DNA of 64,000 nucleotides from Flavisolibacter nicotianae (GTDB lineage Bacteria > Bacteroidota > Bacteroidia > Chitinophagales > Chitinophagaceae): positions 434,001-498,000 of the forward strand of contig NZ_RBCI01000004.1 in the NCBI RefSeq assembly GCF_003628535.1. The letters run 5' to 3'. The translations under genes and the position numbers were made by a program. Shown piece after piece: positions 9,136-18,546 of this stretch (position 1 is the first letter of the stretch; each line of letters begins with the position of its first letter). A model generated the notes under the pieces. It was given only the letters and a program-made list of their open reading frames with translations, had not been told where the DNA came from and ran no database searches.

Positions 9136-10605
9136 ATGGCGCCGTTTCTTAAAAAAATTCAGTCCCAGCCTTTTTTTCTTGCCCTGATGGCGCTGTTCTT
9201 CGTGGCACATGGATACAACCAGAACCATGCATCGGTAACGGCGATGGACTTTGCTGTTTTGCTGGGCGAATACTGGATGGGAACCATTCTTGTTTTTCTC
9301 TTCGGTCTTCTCATCTATAGTAAAATGGTCAAGGCAGCCTTGTTTGCCTTTGGCCTGATGTTTCTCGAATTGTTCTTTGGGCCCTTCCATGACGGGCTGA
9401 AAAAAATTTCGCCAACTTTTTTCCTGGCCAAATACAGTGTGCTCCTTCCCCTTCTCTTGCTACTGACAGTTGTTTTTGTGTGGTGGCTCAAAAAAACACA
9501 CAATTCTTTTCACCGCCTTTTTGCGTATTTGAATGGCTGTTTCCTCTTGCTTCTTTTGATCGAGGTGCCCTCTTTTTTTTCCGGAAGTCAGGCGCCGCCT
9601 AAAAGCGGCCTGCCCGCCTGCACCACCTGTCGCAAACCCGATGTGTACCTGATCATCGCCGATAGTTATTCCGATTCGCTGGCCCTCGCCGATGCGCTGC
9701 ATTTCAACAACGGCGCCTTTCTCTCGCAATTGCGCAACCGCGGTTTTCACGTGGTTGAAGGAAGCCACAGCAACTACAACTATACACCTTTTGCCATGTC
9801 GTCGCTGCTCCAGATGAACTACCTGCCCGGTGTTCGCGGATACAATTCGGATAAGCATGACCGCGATCTGTGTGCCGGCTACATCAATCGCAACCCGGTG
9901 GTCGCTTTTTTCCGCGAAAACGGCTATGCCATTAAGAATGCATCCATCTTTAATCTTGCCGACGAGCCCACGCAGGCCCGCCAGAACTACCTGCTTCTTG
10001 GGAAAGACCTCGTTCGCTCGCAAACCTTTTTGCAACGTCTGCAACGCGACCTCGGCTATCACCTCGTGACAACGTTGAACCTGCAAAGTGCTATTGCGAG
10101 TTATACGTTTTATACAAAAAAATGCAACGACAAGGTCCTGGGTCTTCTTCGGGATGAAATCGGGCAACGCAGCCAACAGCCTCGTTTTATTTACACCCAC
10201 CTCCTGCTGCCGCATTACCCGTATTATTACGATCAGAACGGCAGGGAAAGACCGCTGTCTTATTTTAAAGCCGGCTATGAGTTCGACCAACAGGCCTACC
10301 TGGAGTACCTGCAGTACGGCAACGGCCTGTTTCTCCGTCTCATTGATGCTATTTTTAAAAACGCAACGCAACCGCCCATCATCCTTCTCATGGGCGATCA
10401 TGGCTTTCGTGAGTTCCACCCCTCCCGCCTGCCCGATCCGAAATATTATTACATGAACCTGAACGCCGTTTACCTGCCGGATGGCAACTACCAACAATTT
10501 TACAAAGACCTGCCTGCCGTCAACCAGTTCAGAGCTTTACTCAATTCGGCCTTCGGCCAACATCTTCCGATGCTGAAAGACTCCGCGGTACTGATACAGG
10601 AGTAA
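9136..10605 (+). CDS. Membrane-anchored alkaline-phosphatase/sulfatase-superfamily transferase
   Basis: 489 residues. Five hydrophobic segments occupy about residues 8-150, and the remaining 330 residues form a periplasmic domain, the layout of LTA synthase and phosphoethanolamine transferases. The domain opens with a Cys pair (ACTTCRKP) and then PDVYLIIADSYSDS, where the Asp and Ser sit at the usual metal and nucleophile position (normally a Thr or Ser). YTHLLLPHYPYYY and LLMGDHGFREF supply the later metal-ligand motifs (HxPH and GDHG). The family moves phospho-groups from phospholipids onto sugars or lipids, or cleaves them. A 193-bp gap separates it from the methyltransferase, so it may have its own promoter. 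Confidence 0.75.
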   Translation: MAPFLKKIQSQPFFLALMALFFVAHGYNQNHASVTAMDFAVLLGEYWMGTILVFLFGLLIYSKMVKAALFAFGLMFLELFFGPFHDGLKKISPTFFLAKYSVLLPLLLLLTVVFVWWLKKTHNSFHRLFAYLNGCFLLLLLIEVPSFFSGSQAPPKSGLPACTTCRKPDVYLIIADSYSDSLALADALHFNNGAFLSQLRNRGFHVVEGSHSNYNYTPFAMSSLLQMNYLPGVRGYNSDKHDRDLCAGYINRNPVVAFFRENGYAIKNASIFNLADEPTQARQNYLLLGKDLVRSQTFLQRLQRDLGYHLVTTLNLQSAIASYTFYTKKCNDKVLGLLRDEIGQRSQQPRFIYTHLLLPHYPYYYDQNGRERPLSYFKAGYEFDQQAYLEYLQYGNGLFLRLIDAIFKNATQPPIILLMGDHGFREFHPSRLPDPKYYYMNLNAVYLPDGNYQQFYKDLPAVNQFRALLNSAFGQHLPMLKDSAVLIQE

Positions 10606-10726
10606 AGCCAATTTGCAATAAGCAATCAGCCATCCGGGGAACGCAAGTCTGACAAGACATGGCGCCGTAGCAAATCCCGTAATCAAAATGAAAACGGTAT
10701 AACAGCTTTCCTGTTATATTCGCCGC

Positions 10727-11356
10727 ATGTTGTCCACGAAACGCATGTTGATCCTCGCGCCGCATACCGATGACGGTGAGTTGGGCTGCGGAGCAACGAT
10801 TGCCAAATATGCCGCAGCAGGAACAAACGTTACCTACGTGGCCTTCTCCACCTGCGCACAGTCGTTGCCGGAAGGGGTTTCGCATGATACACTTTCACGG
10901 GAATGCAAATCCGCAACGCAGGCCTTAGGAATAAAGGATCTGCTGTTTCATGACTTTGAAGTACGCCGTTTCCCGGATTCCCGCCAGGAGATTCTTGACG
11001 TGCTGGTGCGCCTGAACAAAGACCTCGCACCGGACACCGTTTTCCTGCCGGCACGCAACGATGTGCACCAGGATCACCAGGTCATCTTTGCCGAGGGATT
11101 GCGGGCATTCAAATACAGTACTGTACTGGGTTACGAGCTGCCCTGGAACAATGTGGACTTTGCACCGACGTTTTTTGAAAAACTGGATGAAGCCCACCTT
11201 ACCGCCAAACAGGCCGCACTGCAATCCTACCGCTCACAGGCGCACCGCCACTACATGAAGCCCGAATTTACCACTGCATTGGCCACTGTGCGGGGCGTGC
11301 AATGCAATGCTTTGTTTGCGGAGGCTTTCGAAATCTATCGCCTGATGAGCGAATAA
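10727..11356 (+). CDS. PIG-L/LmbE-family zinc deacetylase
   Basis: 209 residues, typical for the bacterial PIG-L family, which removes acetyl groups from GlcNAc-containing glycolipids or small thiols with a zinc ion. The metal site reads LAPHTDDGELGCG (His13, Asp15 and Asp16; the common form is AHPDDExxG) and the third ligand lies in VHQDHQ near residue 117. The closing Tyr/His-rich part is present, so the gene looks intact. The ATG at 10727 is used; a second in-frame ATG at 10745 would remove six residues. It lies 121 bp after the phosphatase-superfamily gene, same strand. Confidence 0.82.
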   Translation: MLSTKRMLILAPHTDDGELGCGATIAKYAAAGTNVTYVAFSTCAQSLPEGVSHDTLSRECKSATQALGIKDLLFHDFEVRRFPDSRQEILDVLVRLNKDLAPDTVFLPARNDVHQDHQVIFAEGLRAFKYSTVLGYELPWNNVDFAPTFFEKLDEAHLTAKQAALQSYRSQAHRHYMKPEFTTALATVRGVQCNALFAEAFEIYRLMSE

Positions 11357-11571
11357 ACTCAATTTGTAATCAGCAACCGGCAATCCCGAAATCCCAGTAA
11401 GGCCTTGCTCTAGAGGCAAAACAGGTAGTCAAAAGAAAAACGATATAAAAACAACCCGTCTTTTCACTACGAGCAAACAGCTTTCAAGATGTAAAAGTCC
11501 GAGAAGTAAACCACGGAGTTCTCTTTCCGGTCATCTGCCATCAACAAACTGCTTTAAAAAGAATGGCGCAA

Positions 11572-12615
11572 TTACAAACCCACGAGCCTGTCAAGAAACA
11601 ACGTGACGCCGATTTGGTTTGCCGCCACGCCTTTCTGGTAAGCGGAACGTGCATACACAACCTGCAGCCGTGGAAAACGAATGCGCATCCCGGCAGAGAA
11701 TCCAGTCAGGCCGCTTCCCTCCGATCCTTCAGCAAGCTGTTGCCGTTTCAGGAAATTATACCCAACCGTGGCTTCAATGGATTGTCCCACGTAGACATAC
11801 GTGGCTACCACCAGGTGCGTGACCAGCTTCGAGAAAGTGGAGGACGATGAAGAAATGTTGTTGTCGCGGTTAAAGGCTGTGTCGCGGTAAAGGATGTCAA
11901 AGGTTTGCAGGTGTTGCGCTGTCAGTGAAAAGCCGAACGGCGCTTTTTCCAACCGCTTCGTAATCCCGGCCTGCAGGTCAAACGGCAATTCTTCCGTTTC
12001 ACCAGCGTAGGTCTTTAGCTGGGCGCCCATATTCTTTACGACCACGGCAGCCGACAGGCGGCTTGCCGAATCCTGGTAGGTCACGCCGATATCGGCGGCC
12101 ACGGCCGACGAACGGTATTGCCCATAAGCAGACTGGATAAATTTTAGTGTCAGTCCATAGCTCCACTTCTGCAAATAGCGCTTTGCGGCTGATGCCTGCA
12201 CCACAAAATCCACCGGCCGGAATTCGCCCAAACGATTGCCTGCCGCATCGGTATTGGGCAGGGTCCCGTAATCAAGGTAATGGACATTGCCGCCGAAGGT
12301 TGTTTGCAACTTTTCCGAGAACCAGGCGCCGGTTAGCCCATAGCCTTTGGTGCCAGCAAGAAAAGCGTTAAACGCCGCATTGAGCTGTCGGCTGTATCCC
12401 TTATACAACAAAGAGGGATTTCCGGCAGTCCAACCGACATCTTCTCCCCGGTAAGCGATCGCAACACCGCCGGCGGCCGCCTGCATGGGTGATGAAGGCA
12501 GGTTGAGAAATGCGTAGGCCGCCTTCCCTCCCAGTGTTTGTCCCCACCCGTTCAGGGAAACCAAAACGATGAGAAAGGAAAGCCCACAAGTCCTGATCAA
12601 TGCCGGAGGATTCAT
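11572..12615 (-). CDS. porQ: Type IX secretion system protein PorQ
   Basis: 347 residues with a signal peptide (about 1-25, ending NGWGQ). The start of the mature part reads LNLPSSPMQAAAGGVAIAY followed by a W-T-A-GNPSLL segment, the signature of PorQ. PorQ is an outer-membrane PorV/FadL-like beta-barrel accessory of the Bacteroidota type IX secretion system, where with PorZ it helps attach cargo proteins to A-LPS or the surface. The length fits the family. It is transcribed downstream of lon, with 49 bp between the genes. A cargo protein with a T9SS sorting domain is encoded at 35.9 kb, consistent with a working system elsewhere in the genome. Confidence 0.85.
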   Translation of the reverse strand: MNPPALIRTCGLSFLIVLVSLNGWGQTLGGKAAYAFLNLPSSPMQAAAGGVAIAYRGEDVGWTAGNPSLLYKGYSRQLNAAFNAFLAGTKGYGLTGAWFSEKLQTTFGGNVHYLDYGTLPNTDAAGNRLGEFRPVDFVVQASAAKRYLQKWSYGLTLKFIQSAYGQYRSSAVAADIGVTYQDSASRLSAAVVVKNMGAQLKTYAGETEELPFDLQAGITKRLEKAPFGFSLTAQHLQTFDILYRDTAFNRDNNISSSSSTFSKLVTHLVVATYVYVGQSIEATVGYNFLKRQQLAEGSEGSGLTGFSAGMRIRFPRLQVVYARSAYQKGVAANQIGVTLFLDRLVGL

Positions 12616-12664
12616 GAAAAAGAAAATTAGTGATAAATCCCCTTGCTTAATTGTGCAAGTTTCG

Positions 12665-15061
12665 CTAGGAGTTCAACAAGGCGATCTCCAGCACCTCCTT
12701 CATCATTTTGACATAGTGAAAACGCAGCCCCTTGATGTAGTCGGGGTTGATCTCTTCGATGTCTTTTTCATTCTGCCAGCAAAGAATGATGTCTTTCAGG
12801 CCGGCCCGTTTGGCAGCGAGCACTTTTTCCTTGATGCCGCCCACGGGAAGCACCTGGCCACGCAGCGTGATCTCCCCGGTCATTCCAAGATAAGGCTTGA
12901 TTTTTTTGCCGGTGAACGCCGAGGCGAGGGCCGTCAGCATCGTGACGCCGGCGCTTGGACCATCTTTGGGCACGGCTCCTTCGGGAACATGAATGTGAAC
13001 TGCTTTCTTTTCAAACAGGGAGGGATCGATTCCAAATTTCCTGGCATTGGCACTGAGGTAGGACAACGCGGTCACCGCACTTTCTTTCATCACGTCGCCC
13101 AGGTTTCCTGTCAGGCGCAGGTCCGGTTTGCCATCGCTCAGAATGGCTTCGATAAACAGGATATCGCCACCCACCTGCGTGTAGGCAAGTCCTACGGCCA
13201 CGCCGGGAATACCGGCCTGTTTGTACAGTTCATTGCTGAAGCGGGGCTTGCCCAGGATTTTTTCAATGTCTTCAACGGTTACCACGGATTTCAGCGCACC
13301 GGTCATGGCGAGCTGTTTTGCCTGGTAGCGCATGATGGATGCAAGATGGCGGTCCAGTTCCCGCACGCCGCTCTCCCTTGTATAATCCTGGATGATCTTT
13401 TCGAGCACCTTGTCGCCAATGCGAAATTTCGAAGATTTCAAACCGTGCGCCTCCACCTGCTTGGGAATCAGGTGACGCTTGGCGATCTCGATTTTTTCTT
13501 CCACTGCGTAACCACTGAGTTCAATGATTTCAAGGCGATCACGCAAGGCCGGCTGAATCGACTGCAGGTTGTTGGCCGTTGCAATAAAGAGCACTTTGCT
13601 CAGGTCATATTCCAGCTCGAGATAATTATCGTAAAAGGTATTGTTTTGCTCCGGGTCGAGCACTTCCAGCAAAGCGCTGCTCGGATCGCCCCTGAAATCG
13701 GAACCCACTTTGTCGATCTCGTCGAGGATCATCACCGGGTTGGAGGATTTCACTTTGCGGATGTTTTGAATAATGCGGCCCGGCATGGCACCAATGTAGG
13801 TTTTGCGGTGACCGCGAACCTCGCTTTCGTCGTGAATGCCGCCAAGACTTAAACGTACATATTTCCGCCCGATTGCATTGGCGATACTCCGGCCCAGCGA
13901 GGTTTTGCCGATCCCGGGAGGTCCGTAAAAACAAAGGATCGGGCTTTTCATGTCGCCTTTCAACTTCAACACGGCAAGGTATTCGAGGATTCGTTCCTTG
14001 ATCTTGTCCATGCCATAGTGATCGGCATCGAGAATCTCTTTGGCCTTTTTCAGATCATAAACGTCTTCGGTGTATTCTTCCCATGGAAGGTCGAGCATCA
14101 GGTCGAGATGGTTGTACACGACAGAATAATCCGGCGTGGTGGGATGCATGCGCTCCAGCTTTTCGATTCCTTTTTTAAACGCTTCCCGTGCTGCCTCCGG
14201 CCATTTCTTGGTTTCGGATTTTTTCTGCAGGTCCTTTACTTCGCGTTCGTTGTGATCGCCGCCCAGTTCTTCCTTGATGCTCTTGAGCTGCTGTTGCAGA
14301 AAATATTCCCGTTGCTGCTTGTCAATTTCAGTGCGGGTCTTGTTGGTGACCTTGTTTTTCAGTTCGGCGAACTGCAATTCTTTTTGCAGGAACTGCATCA
14401 GCAACTCTGCCCGCTCACGCAGGTTGTTCAACTGCAGCAATTCCTGTTTTTCGCGGATGTCGATCGACAGGTTGCTCGAAACAAAGTGAATGAGGAATGT
14501 GGCGTTTTCAATATTGCGAAGGATGACCGACGCTTCGCTTGGAATGTTGGGCGAAAGCTGGATGATCTCTGTGGCAATGTCTTTAATGTTGGCAACGTAG
14601 GCATCGAAATCGGGATCGGGCAACATTTCATCGTCTTTGAGCTGCGAGATCTTTGCCTTGAAATACGGTTCTTCCGCGATGATCGTATCGATGGCAAACC
14701 GGCTCTTTCCCTGGATGATGATGGTGGTACCGCCATCGGGCATCTGGATCTGCTTGATGATCTTGGCAACCGTGCCGATATTCTCCAGGTCTTTGGCCTG
14801 CGGATCTTCGACATTGCTGTCTTTCTGCGCCACCACACCAATCAGCTTGTCGCCGCGGTAGGCATCGCCCACGGCTTTGATGCTTTTGTCGCGGCCTACC
14901 GTAATAGGCAGCACAACTCCGGGAAACAAAACGGTATTGCGAAGGGGTAAAAGGCTTAGTTGTTCGGGTACGTCTATTTCGGCTCCATCACTCTCTGATT
15001 CGTTCAGCGGCATGATGGGGATAAAGTCAAGGTCTTCCTGTGCGTTGAAAAATTTCTTCAC
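12665..15061 (-). CDS. lon: ATP-dependent Lon protease
   Basis: About 798 residues from a GTG at 15061, whose N-terminus ([19 protein letters not shown]) matches the usual beginning of Bacteroidota Lon. The open frame extends upstream to an ATG at 15160, but those 33 residues look unlike Lon. Order: LON substrate domain, helical linker, AAA+ module with Walker [10 protein letters not shown] and Walker [11 protein letters not shown], then an S16 protease domain with [11 protein letters not shown] (catalytic Ser) and [13 protein letters not shown] (catalytic Lys). All key residues are present. Lon degrades misfolded and regulatory proteins in the cytoplasm and is usually heat-induced. It lies upstream of porQ on the same strand. 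Confidence 0.95.
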   Translation of the reverse strand: MKKFFNAQEDLDFIPIMPLNESESDGAEIDVPEQLSLLPLRNTVLFPGVVLPITVGRDKSIKAVGDAYRGDKLIGVVAQKDSNVEDPQAKDLENIGTVAKIIKQIQMPDGGTTIIIQGKSRFAIDTIIAEEPYFKAKISQLKDDEMLPDPDFDAYVANIKDIATEIIQLSPNIPSEASVILRNIENATFLIHFVSSNLSIDIREKQELLQLNNLRERAELLMQFLQKELQFAELKNKVTNKTRTEIDKQQREYFLQQQLKSIKEELGGDHNEREVKDLQKKSETKKWPEAAREAFKKGIEKLERMHPTTPDYSVVYNHLDLMLDLPWEEYTEDVYDLKKAKEILDADHYGMDKIKERILEYLAVLKLKGDMKSPILCFYGPPGIGKTSLGRSIANAIGRKYVRLSLGGIHDESEVRGHRKTYIGAMPGRIIQNIRKVKSSNPVMILDEIDKVGSDFRGDPSSALLEVLDPEQNNTFYDNYLELEYDLSKVLFIATANNLQSIQPALRDRLEIIELSGYAVEEKIEIAKRHLIPKQVEAHGLKSSKFRIGDKVLEKIIQDYTRESGVRELDRHLASIMRYQAKQLAMTGALKSVVTVEDIEKILGKPRFSNELYKQAGIPGVAVGLAYTQVGGDILFIEAILSDGKPDLRLTGNLGDVMKESAVTALSYLSANARKFGIDPSLFEKKAVHIHVPEGAVPKDGPSAGVTMLTALASAFTGKKIKPYLGMTGEITLRGQVLPVGGIKEKVLAAKRAGLKDIILCWQNEKDIEEINPDYIKGLRFHYVKMMKEVLEIALLNS

Positions 15062-15172
15062 GTTGCTTTTTTTAGTGCGCCGGTTTTCACCGGCCTGCGA
15101 AAGTACAAAGAGGTAGCCGTCACCCCAAGAGTAGTGCCACACCCGAAAGTAGTGCCGCATTGGCAGAAAAAG

Positions 15173-15199
15173 AAAATCCCTCCTGTTTGGAGGGATTTT
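15173..15199 (-). terminator. Rho-independent terminator after the small outer-membrane barrel gene
   Basis: Perfect 11-bp stem AAAATCCCTCC / GGAGGGATTTT with a 5-nt loop. On the minus strand it is followed by TTTTCTTTTT. It lies 16 bp past the stop of the gene at 15215-15817 and before lon, so it separates the two units. Confidence 0.8.
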
Positions 15200-15214
15200 C
15201 AGGAGAGATATTTT

Positions 15215-15817
15215 TTACAGGCCCAGTCCAAGTGATACCTGGAAGCCCTGGTTCTTCCATTTATCCTGGTTGTCGATGTCGTTGATGTTGTTCAAGCCAA
15301 CGAAATAGCGACCGGTGACCTTGATCTTGCCCAAACCGATCTGGGCGCCACCCAGCATCGAGAAATCGCCTTTGTCGAAGGCATCCTTGCCATTCTGCAA
15401 CAGATTTTTATTCCGGTCGAGCAGGATGCCGAATTGCGGACCCGCCTGTAATGAAAGGAGGCTGCCCAGCTTGTAACTTAACACAAGCGGGATAGACAGG
15501 TAACTCAGCTTGATGTTATTGTCACCACTGAGTGCATTCTGGTAGATGTTTTTAAAACTGGAATCGGTTTTTGTATTGTACTGGTTCAGCAACACCTCGG
15601 GTTGCAGGCTGAACCGGCCGCCCAGGCCAATGTTGGCAAACGCTCCCAAATGATACCCATACCGGAATTCGTCTTTAAATGATTTCCCATCAATCTTTGT
15701 AATGTTGGCACCAGCCTTAACTCCCAAACCGAATTGGGCAAACGAAGCCTGTGCAATCAGAAGCACGGCCAGAACGAGCGGTAACTTGTGTTTCATAAAC
15801 AGATTTTTTAAACTCAT
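15215..15817 (-). CDS. Porin-family outer-membrane beta-barrel protein (OMP_b-brl type)
   Basis: 200 residues. The signal peptide runs from the ATG at 15817 to about residue 27 (AQASFAQ); a later Met at residue 8 would also leave a signal peptide. The mature part has alternating strands beginning FGLGVKAGANITKIDG and YGYHLGAFANIGLGG and ends in a terminal aromatic-free strand VSLGLGL. This is the common eight-stranded barrel of Bacteroidota (PF13568 type). No ligand or enzyme role can be read. A clear terminator follows, and the gene upstream (15858-16859) is 40 bp away on the same strand. Confidence 0.7.
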   Translation of the reverse strand: MSLKNLFMKHKLPLVLAVLLIAQASFAQFGLGVKAGANITKIDGKSFKDEFRYGYHLGAFANIGLGGRFSLQPEVLLNQYNTKTDSSFKNIYQNALSGDNNIKLSYLSIPLVLSYKLGSLLSLQAGPQFGILLDRNKNLLQNGKDAFDKGDFSMLGGAQIGLGKIKVTGRYFVGLNNINDIDNQDKWKNQGFQVSLGLGL

Positions 15818-15857
15818 TTCAAGGATAATGCCGCAACTTGTTAACCAACCTCCAATG

Positions 15858-16859
15858 TTAAAACAACAAACTTGCGTTGAGAAGAAAGGAAGTCGTTAAC
15901 GCCTTCTTTGTTGCGGGAAAATAATAATCAAACAAAACCTGCGGCTGCAGGGAAAGTTTGCCCCTGGAATATTCCGTTTTTACATACGCGGTCAACGACA
16001 GGGGCTGGAAATAAAGGTTGTTGTCGAAGGAAACATCCTGTGTGTTGTACAAAACATTTCGACCCGTGACCCGCTGAACGGCGTAGGTGCTGGCGGTCTG
16101 GTTGAATCCAAACTGCTGCGTGCCGCTGGTAAAGGATAGTTGCGGCGTAATGCGCAGGTAATCCCTGTTGAACAAAAGATCCAAAAAATAAAAATCATGG
16201 CGCACCGATGCTGTCAGGTTAAAGTCGGCCACCTGCTCTCTTGTATTCACACGGGTATACCCTTTCCTTGCCAGGAGGATGTTTTCGATTTGGGTTTCCT
16301 GCTCCTGCTTGCCTTCCCGGCTTCCCCAGCCATAGCTGGCCGCCACCGATGGCTTGAACCAAAGTTTGCGCATCGTAAAATAGCCATACACTTCGTTCTG
16401 CAAGGGCGAGGTATAAAACGGCAAGTCTTTTTTTGTAAAAAACCGGGTATAGGAAAGGCCGGTGATGATCTTTCGAACTTTGAGGTAGTCGTACGAACCG
16501 GTTACCGAGTACTGGTAGGGTGAAAACGACCTACCGTTGTCGACCAGCGTGGTCGCGGCGCTGAGGCCAAGCCCGCCTTTGGCAAAAAAGCCAACCGAAG
16601 GTGAATAAGTGAACTGGCGCTTTGTTTGCGTTGTGCCATCACCACCGACATAGGTGAAATAGCTGTTGCCAACGGAAATGTTGATGAGTGAAAAATTGCG
16701 TGGCGTCGTCAGTGAGTCAAGCAGGGCATCGAGTTCGGAAAAGATCTCGTCGTAATCCCAAACGGCCGTGTCGAGCAACAGCGAGTCTTTTTCCTTTTGC
16801 GCATGACAAACGCCTGCGCACAAGAGCAAGAAAAATAGGGTGGCCCGTTTCAAAAACAT
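15858..16859 (-). CDS. Exported beta-barrel-like protein, function unknown
   Basis: 333 residues with a signal peptide (MFLKRATLFFLLLCAGVCHA, cleavage after about residue 20). An acidic segment (WDYDEIFSELDALLDSL) follows, then about 270 residues of alternating beta-strands with aromatic girdles (NSYFTYVGG, YQYSVTGSYDYL, YGYFTMRKLWF) and a C-terminal hydrophobic strand ending LLF. This build suggests an outer-membrane barrel. I do not recognise the family. It starts opposite the intergenic region 16860-17181. Confidence 0.55.
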   Translation of the reverse strand: MFLKRATLFFLLLCAGVCHAQKEKDSLLLDTAVWDYDEIFSELDALLDSLTTPRNFSLINISVGNSYFTYVGGDGTTQTKRQFTYSPSVGFFAKGGLGLSAATTLVDNGRSFSPYQYSVTGSYDYLKVRKIITGLSYTRFFTKKDLPFYTSPLQNEVYGYFTMRKLWFKPSVAASYGWGSREGKQEQETQIENILLARKGYTRVNTREQVADFNLTASVRHDFYFLDLLFNRDYLRITPQLSFTSGTQQFGFNQTASTYAVQRVTGRNVLYNTQDVSFDNNLYFQPLSLTAYVKTEYSRGKLSLQPQVLFDYYFPATKKALTTSFLLNASLLF

Positions 16860-17181
16860 GTCTGCCGGTTTTGGTATTTCATTTGAATGGATCGCTTGTC
16901 TTCCCGATAACGTGTCATCTACTTGTTAGTGTATACAGGTCACCTGAATGTGTACGAAAAAAAGGAAGAAAACGTTTTTATCCAATTCTTTTTTGTTTTT
17001 AACACCTTGTTCTTCCCTCATTTCTTTTATATACCTCCGCTCCGTCACGGGTTAATTAAGAATTTTGCGGACACCTCGTTGTCGGAACGCATTCGTCGGC
17101 GAAGCGATAGACCCGGAAGAAATTCCAAAGTTTAACGCGATAATGTTTTTTGCGGAATGGTCGTATTGGCCCGGGACGTTG
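16860..17181. other. Intergenic region, 322 bp, no gene seen
   Basis: AT-rich stretch between the barrel-like gene (start at 16859) and the end of the metallophosphoesterase gene (stop at 17182), both on the minus strand. It contains poly-A/T runs around 16960-17010 that could serve the minus-strand promoter of the barrel gene, but no full TTTG...TAnnTTTG match was found. No convincing short gene or strong terminator was seen. Confidence 0.4.
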
Positions 17182-18432
17182 TCAGGCCAGTTCCAGGAGA
17201 GTGATTTCGGGAAGGATGCCTACCCGGCCGGGATAGCCAAGGAAACCGTAGCCCCGGTTCACGTAAATGACCTGCCTGCCCTCTTTGTACAAGCCTGCCC
17301 ATTGCCGGTAAACATACTGCACGGGGCTCCAGCGAAAGCCGGGTATTTCCACGCCGAACTGGAAACCGTGGGTATGCCCCGACAGTGTCAGGTCGATATC
17401 GCCATACTTGGGCCGAACTTCATAATCCCAGTGCGTTGGGTCGTGGCTCATGAGGATTTTGAAGGGATAGTTTTCGGCGCCGGCGTAGGCCTTGGCGAGG
17501 TTGCCGTAGCGGGCAAAATTGCGCAGGGCGCTATAATTCTGGATGCCGATGAGGGCAAACTGCTGGCCGTCTTTTTCGATGGGTACGTGTTCGTCCCACA
17601 GCAGCCGCCATCCCATTTTTGCATGCATGCCTTTCAGTTCTTCGATGTTCTGGTGCTTTTGCTCCGGGCTGTCCCACTGCACATAATCGCCATAATCGTG
17701 GTTCCCAAAAATGGAATACACACCCAACGGTGCCTGCAGCTTGTCAAACACATCGAGGTAGGGAACGATCTCTTCGGCCTTGTTGTTCACCAGGTCGCCG
17801 GTAAATAATATGAGGTCGGGCTTGAGGGCCATCACCTTGTCCACTCCCTTCCGCACGGCTGCCTTGTCGGTAAAGGAACCCGAATGGATGTCGGAGAGCT
17901 GGACGATTTTCAGTCCTTTAAATGCAGCCGGCAGGTTGGGAAAAGCAACCGAAACCCGCTTTACCCTGTAGTTGTATTTGTTGCTAAAGCCATAAAGCAG
18001 GGAGGAGAACAGGCCGCCGCCCACGGCGATGCCCAGCCAGCTTAAAAAAACCGAGCGGCTGATGCGGGGACTTGCCTGCGGCTCGCCCATTTCGGCGCCG
18101 GCAAAAAAGAATTTTCCCCAGAGCCACTGGATGCCACGCCGCATGTCGTCGACCAGGAAAAAAACACAGGCGAAGAGTTTGAAAATAAACAGGCCCACCA
18201 GCACGGCAAACACGGTGCTGCGCAGGCCCTTGCGCAGGTTGTCGAGCTGCAGGTAGGGAAGCACGAAAAGCAGCACGATCACCAGGACCGAAAGGATCCA
18301 GTAACCGGTGTAGAGGATGGTTTTGGTGCGGGGGGCTGCACTGCCGGCCAGCATTTTCACCACCTGGAAAAAATAGACATCCAACAGAATCATCAGGCCG
18401 GCCACGAGAAACAAAAACGGGGAATTACGCAT
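17182..18432 (-). CDS. Membrane-bound calcineurin-like metallophosphoesterase
   Basis: 416 residues from the ATG at 18432 (MRNSPFLFLVAGLMILLDV). The frame is open for 14 more codons, but those would place charged residues before the first membrane helix. Four hydrophobic segments lie in the first 160 residues. The phosphoesterase domain then shows all metal motifs in order: QLSDIHSGS, TGDLVNN, FGNHDYGDY, a His in MSHDPTH, and SGHTHGFQFG. This matches the YkuE/YaeI group, some of which act on UDP-diacylglucosamine or other phospholipid-linked substrates. The substrate cannot be stated here. It is divergent from the UPF0173 gene at 18547. Confidence 0.85.
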   Translation of the reverse strand: MRNSPFLFLVAGLMILLDVYFFQVVKMLAGSAAPRTKTILYTGYWILSVLVIVLLFVLPYLQLDNLRKGLRSTVFAVLVGLFIFKLFACVFFLVDDMRRGIQWLWGKFFFAGAEMGEPQASPRISRSVFLSWLGIAVGGGLFSSLLYGFSNKYNYRVKRVSVAFPNLPAAFKGLKIVQLSDIHSGSFTDKAAVRKGVDKVMALKPDLILFTGDLVNNKAEEIVPYLDVFDKLQAPLGVYSIFGNHDYGDYVQWDSPEQKHQNIEELKGMHAKMGWRLLWDEHVPIEKDGQQFALIGIQNYSALRNFARYGNLAKAYAGAENYPFKILMSHDPTHWDYEVRPKYGDIDLTLSGHTHGFQFGVEIPGFRWSPVQYVYRQWAGLYKEGRQVIYVNRGYGFLGYPGRVGILPEITLLELA

Positions 18433-18515
18433 ACAGTTCGTGTCTAAACGAAAAATAAAGATAGGGCAAGGCAATTATTGTCAGGTTAATCCTCTGATAA
18501 TGCCTTCATTAACTG

Positions 18516-18523
18516 TATTTTTG
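18516..18523 (+). promoter_or_regulatory. Candidate -7 element upstream of UPF0173-parA
   Basis: TATTTTTG matches TAnnTTTG exactly, 23 bp before the ATG at 18547. No TTTG is found at the ideal -33 position. It would drive the UPF0173 hydrolase and parA as one unit. Confidence 0.35.
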
Positions 18524-18546
18524 TCGCGTTCGTTCAATTCAGTACT

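Noticed and set aside
9751-9765. CACGTG-containing sites (here and near 31311, 40501, 44794, 56591, 63057) as possible parS
   Set aside because: None has the flanking arms of TGTTTCACGTGAAACA; all but one lie inside genes as ordinary codons.
12569-13852. Long plus-strand open frame (427 codons) antisense to lon
   Set aside because: It overlaps conserved Lon protease coding sequence, and its His/Phe/Val-rich product has no family features; it is a shadow of high-GC codon use. The same applies to 14018-14950.
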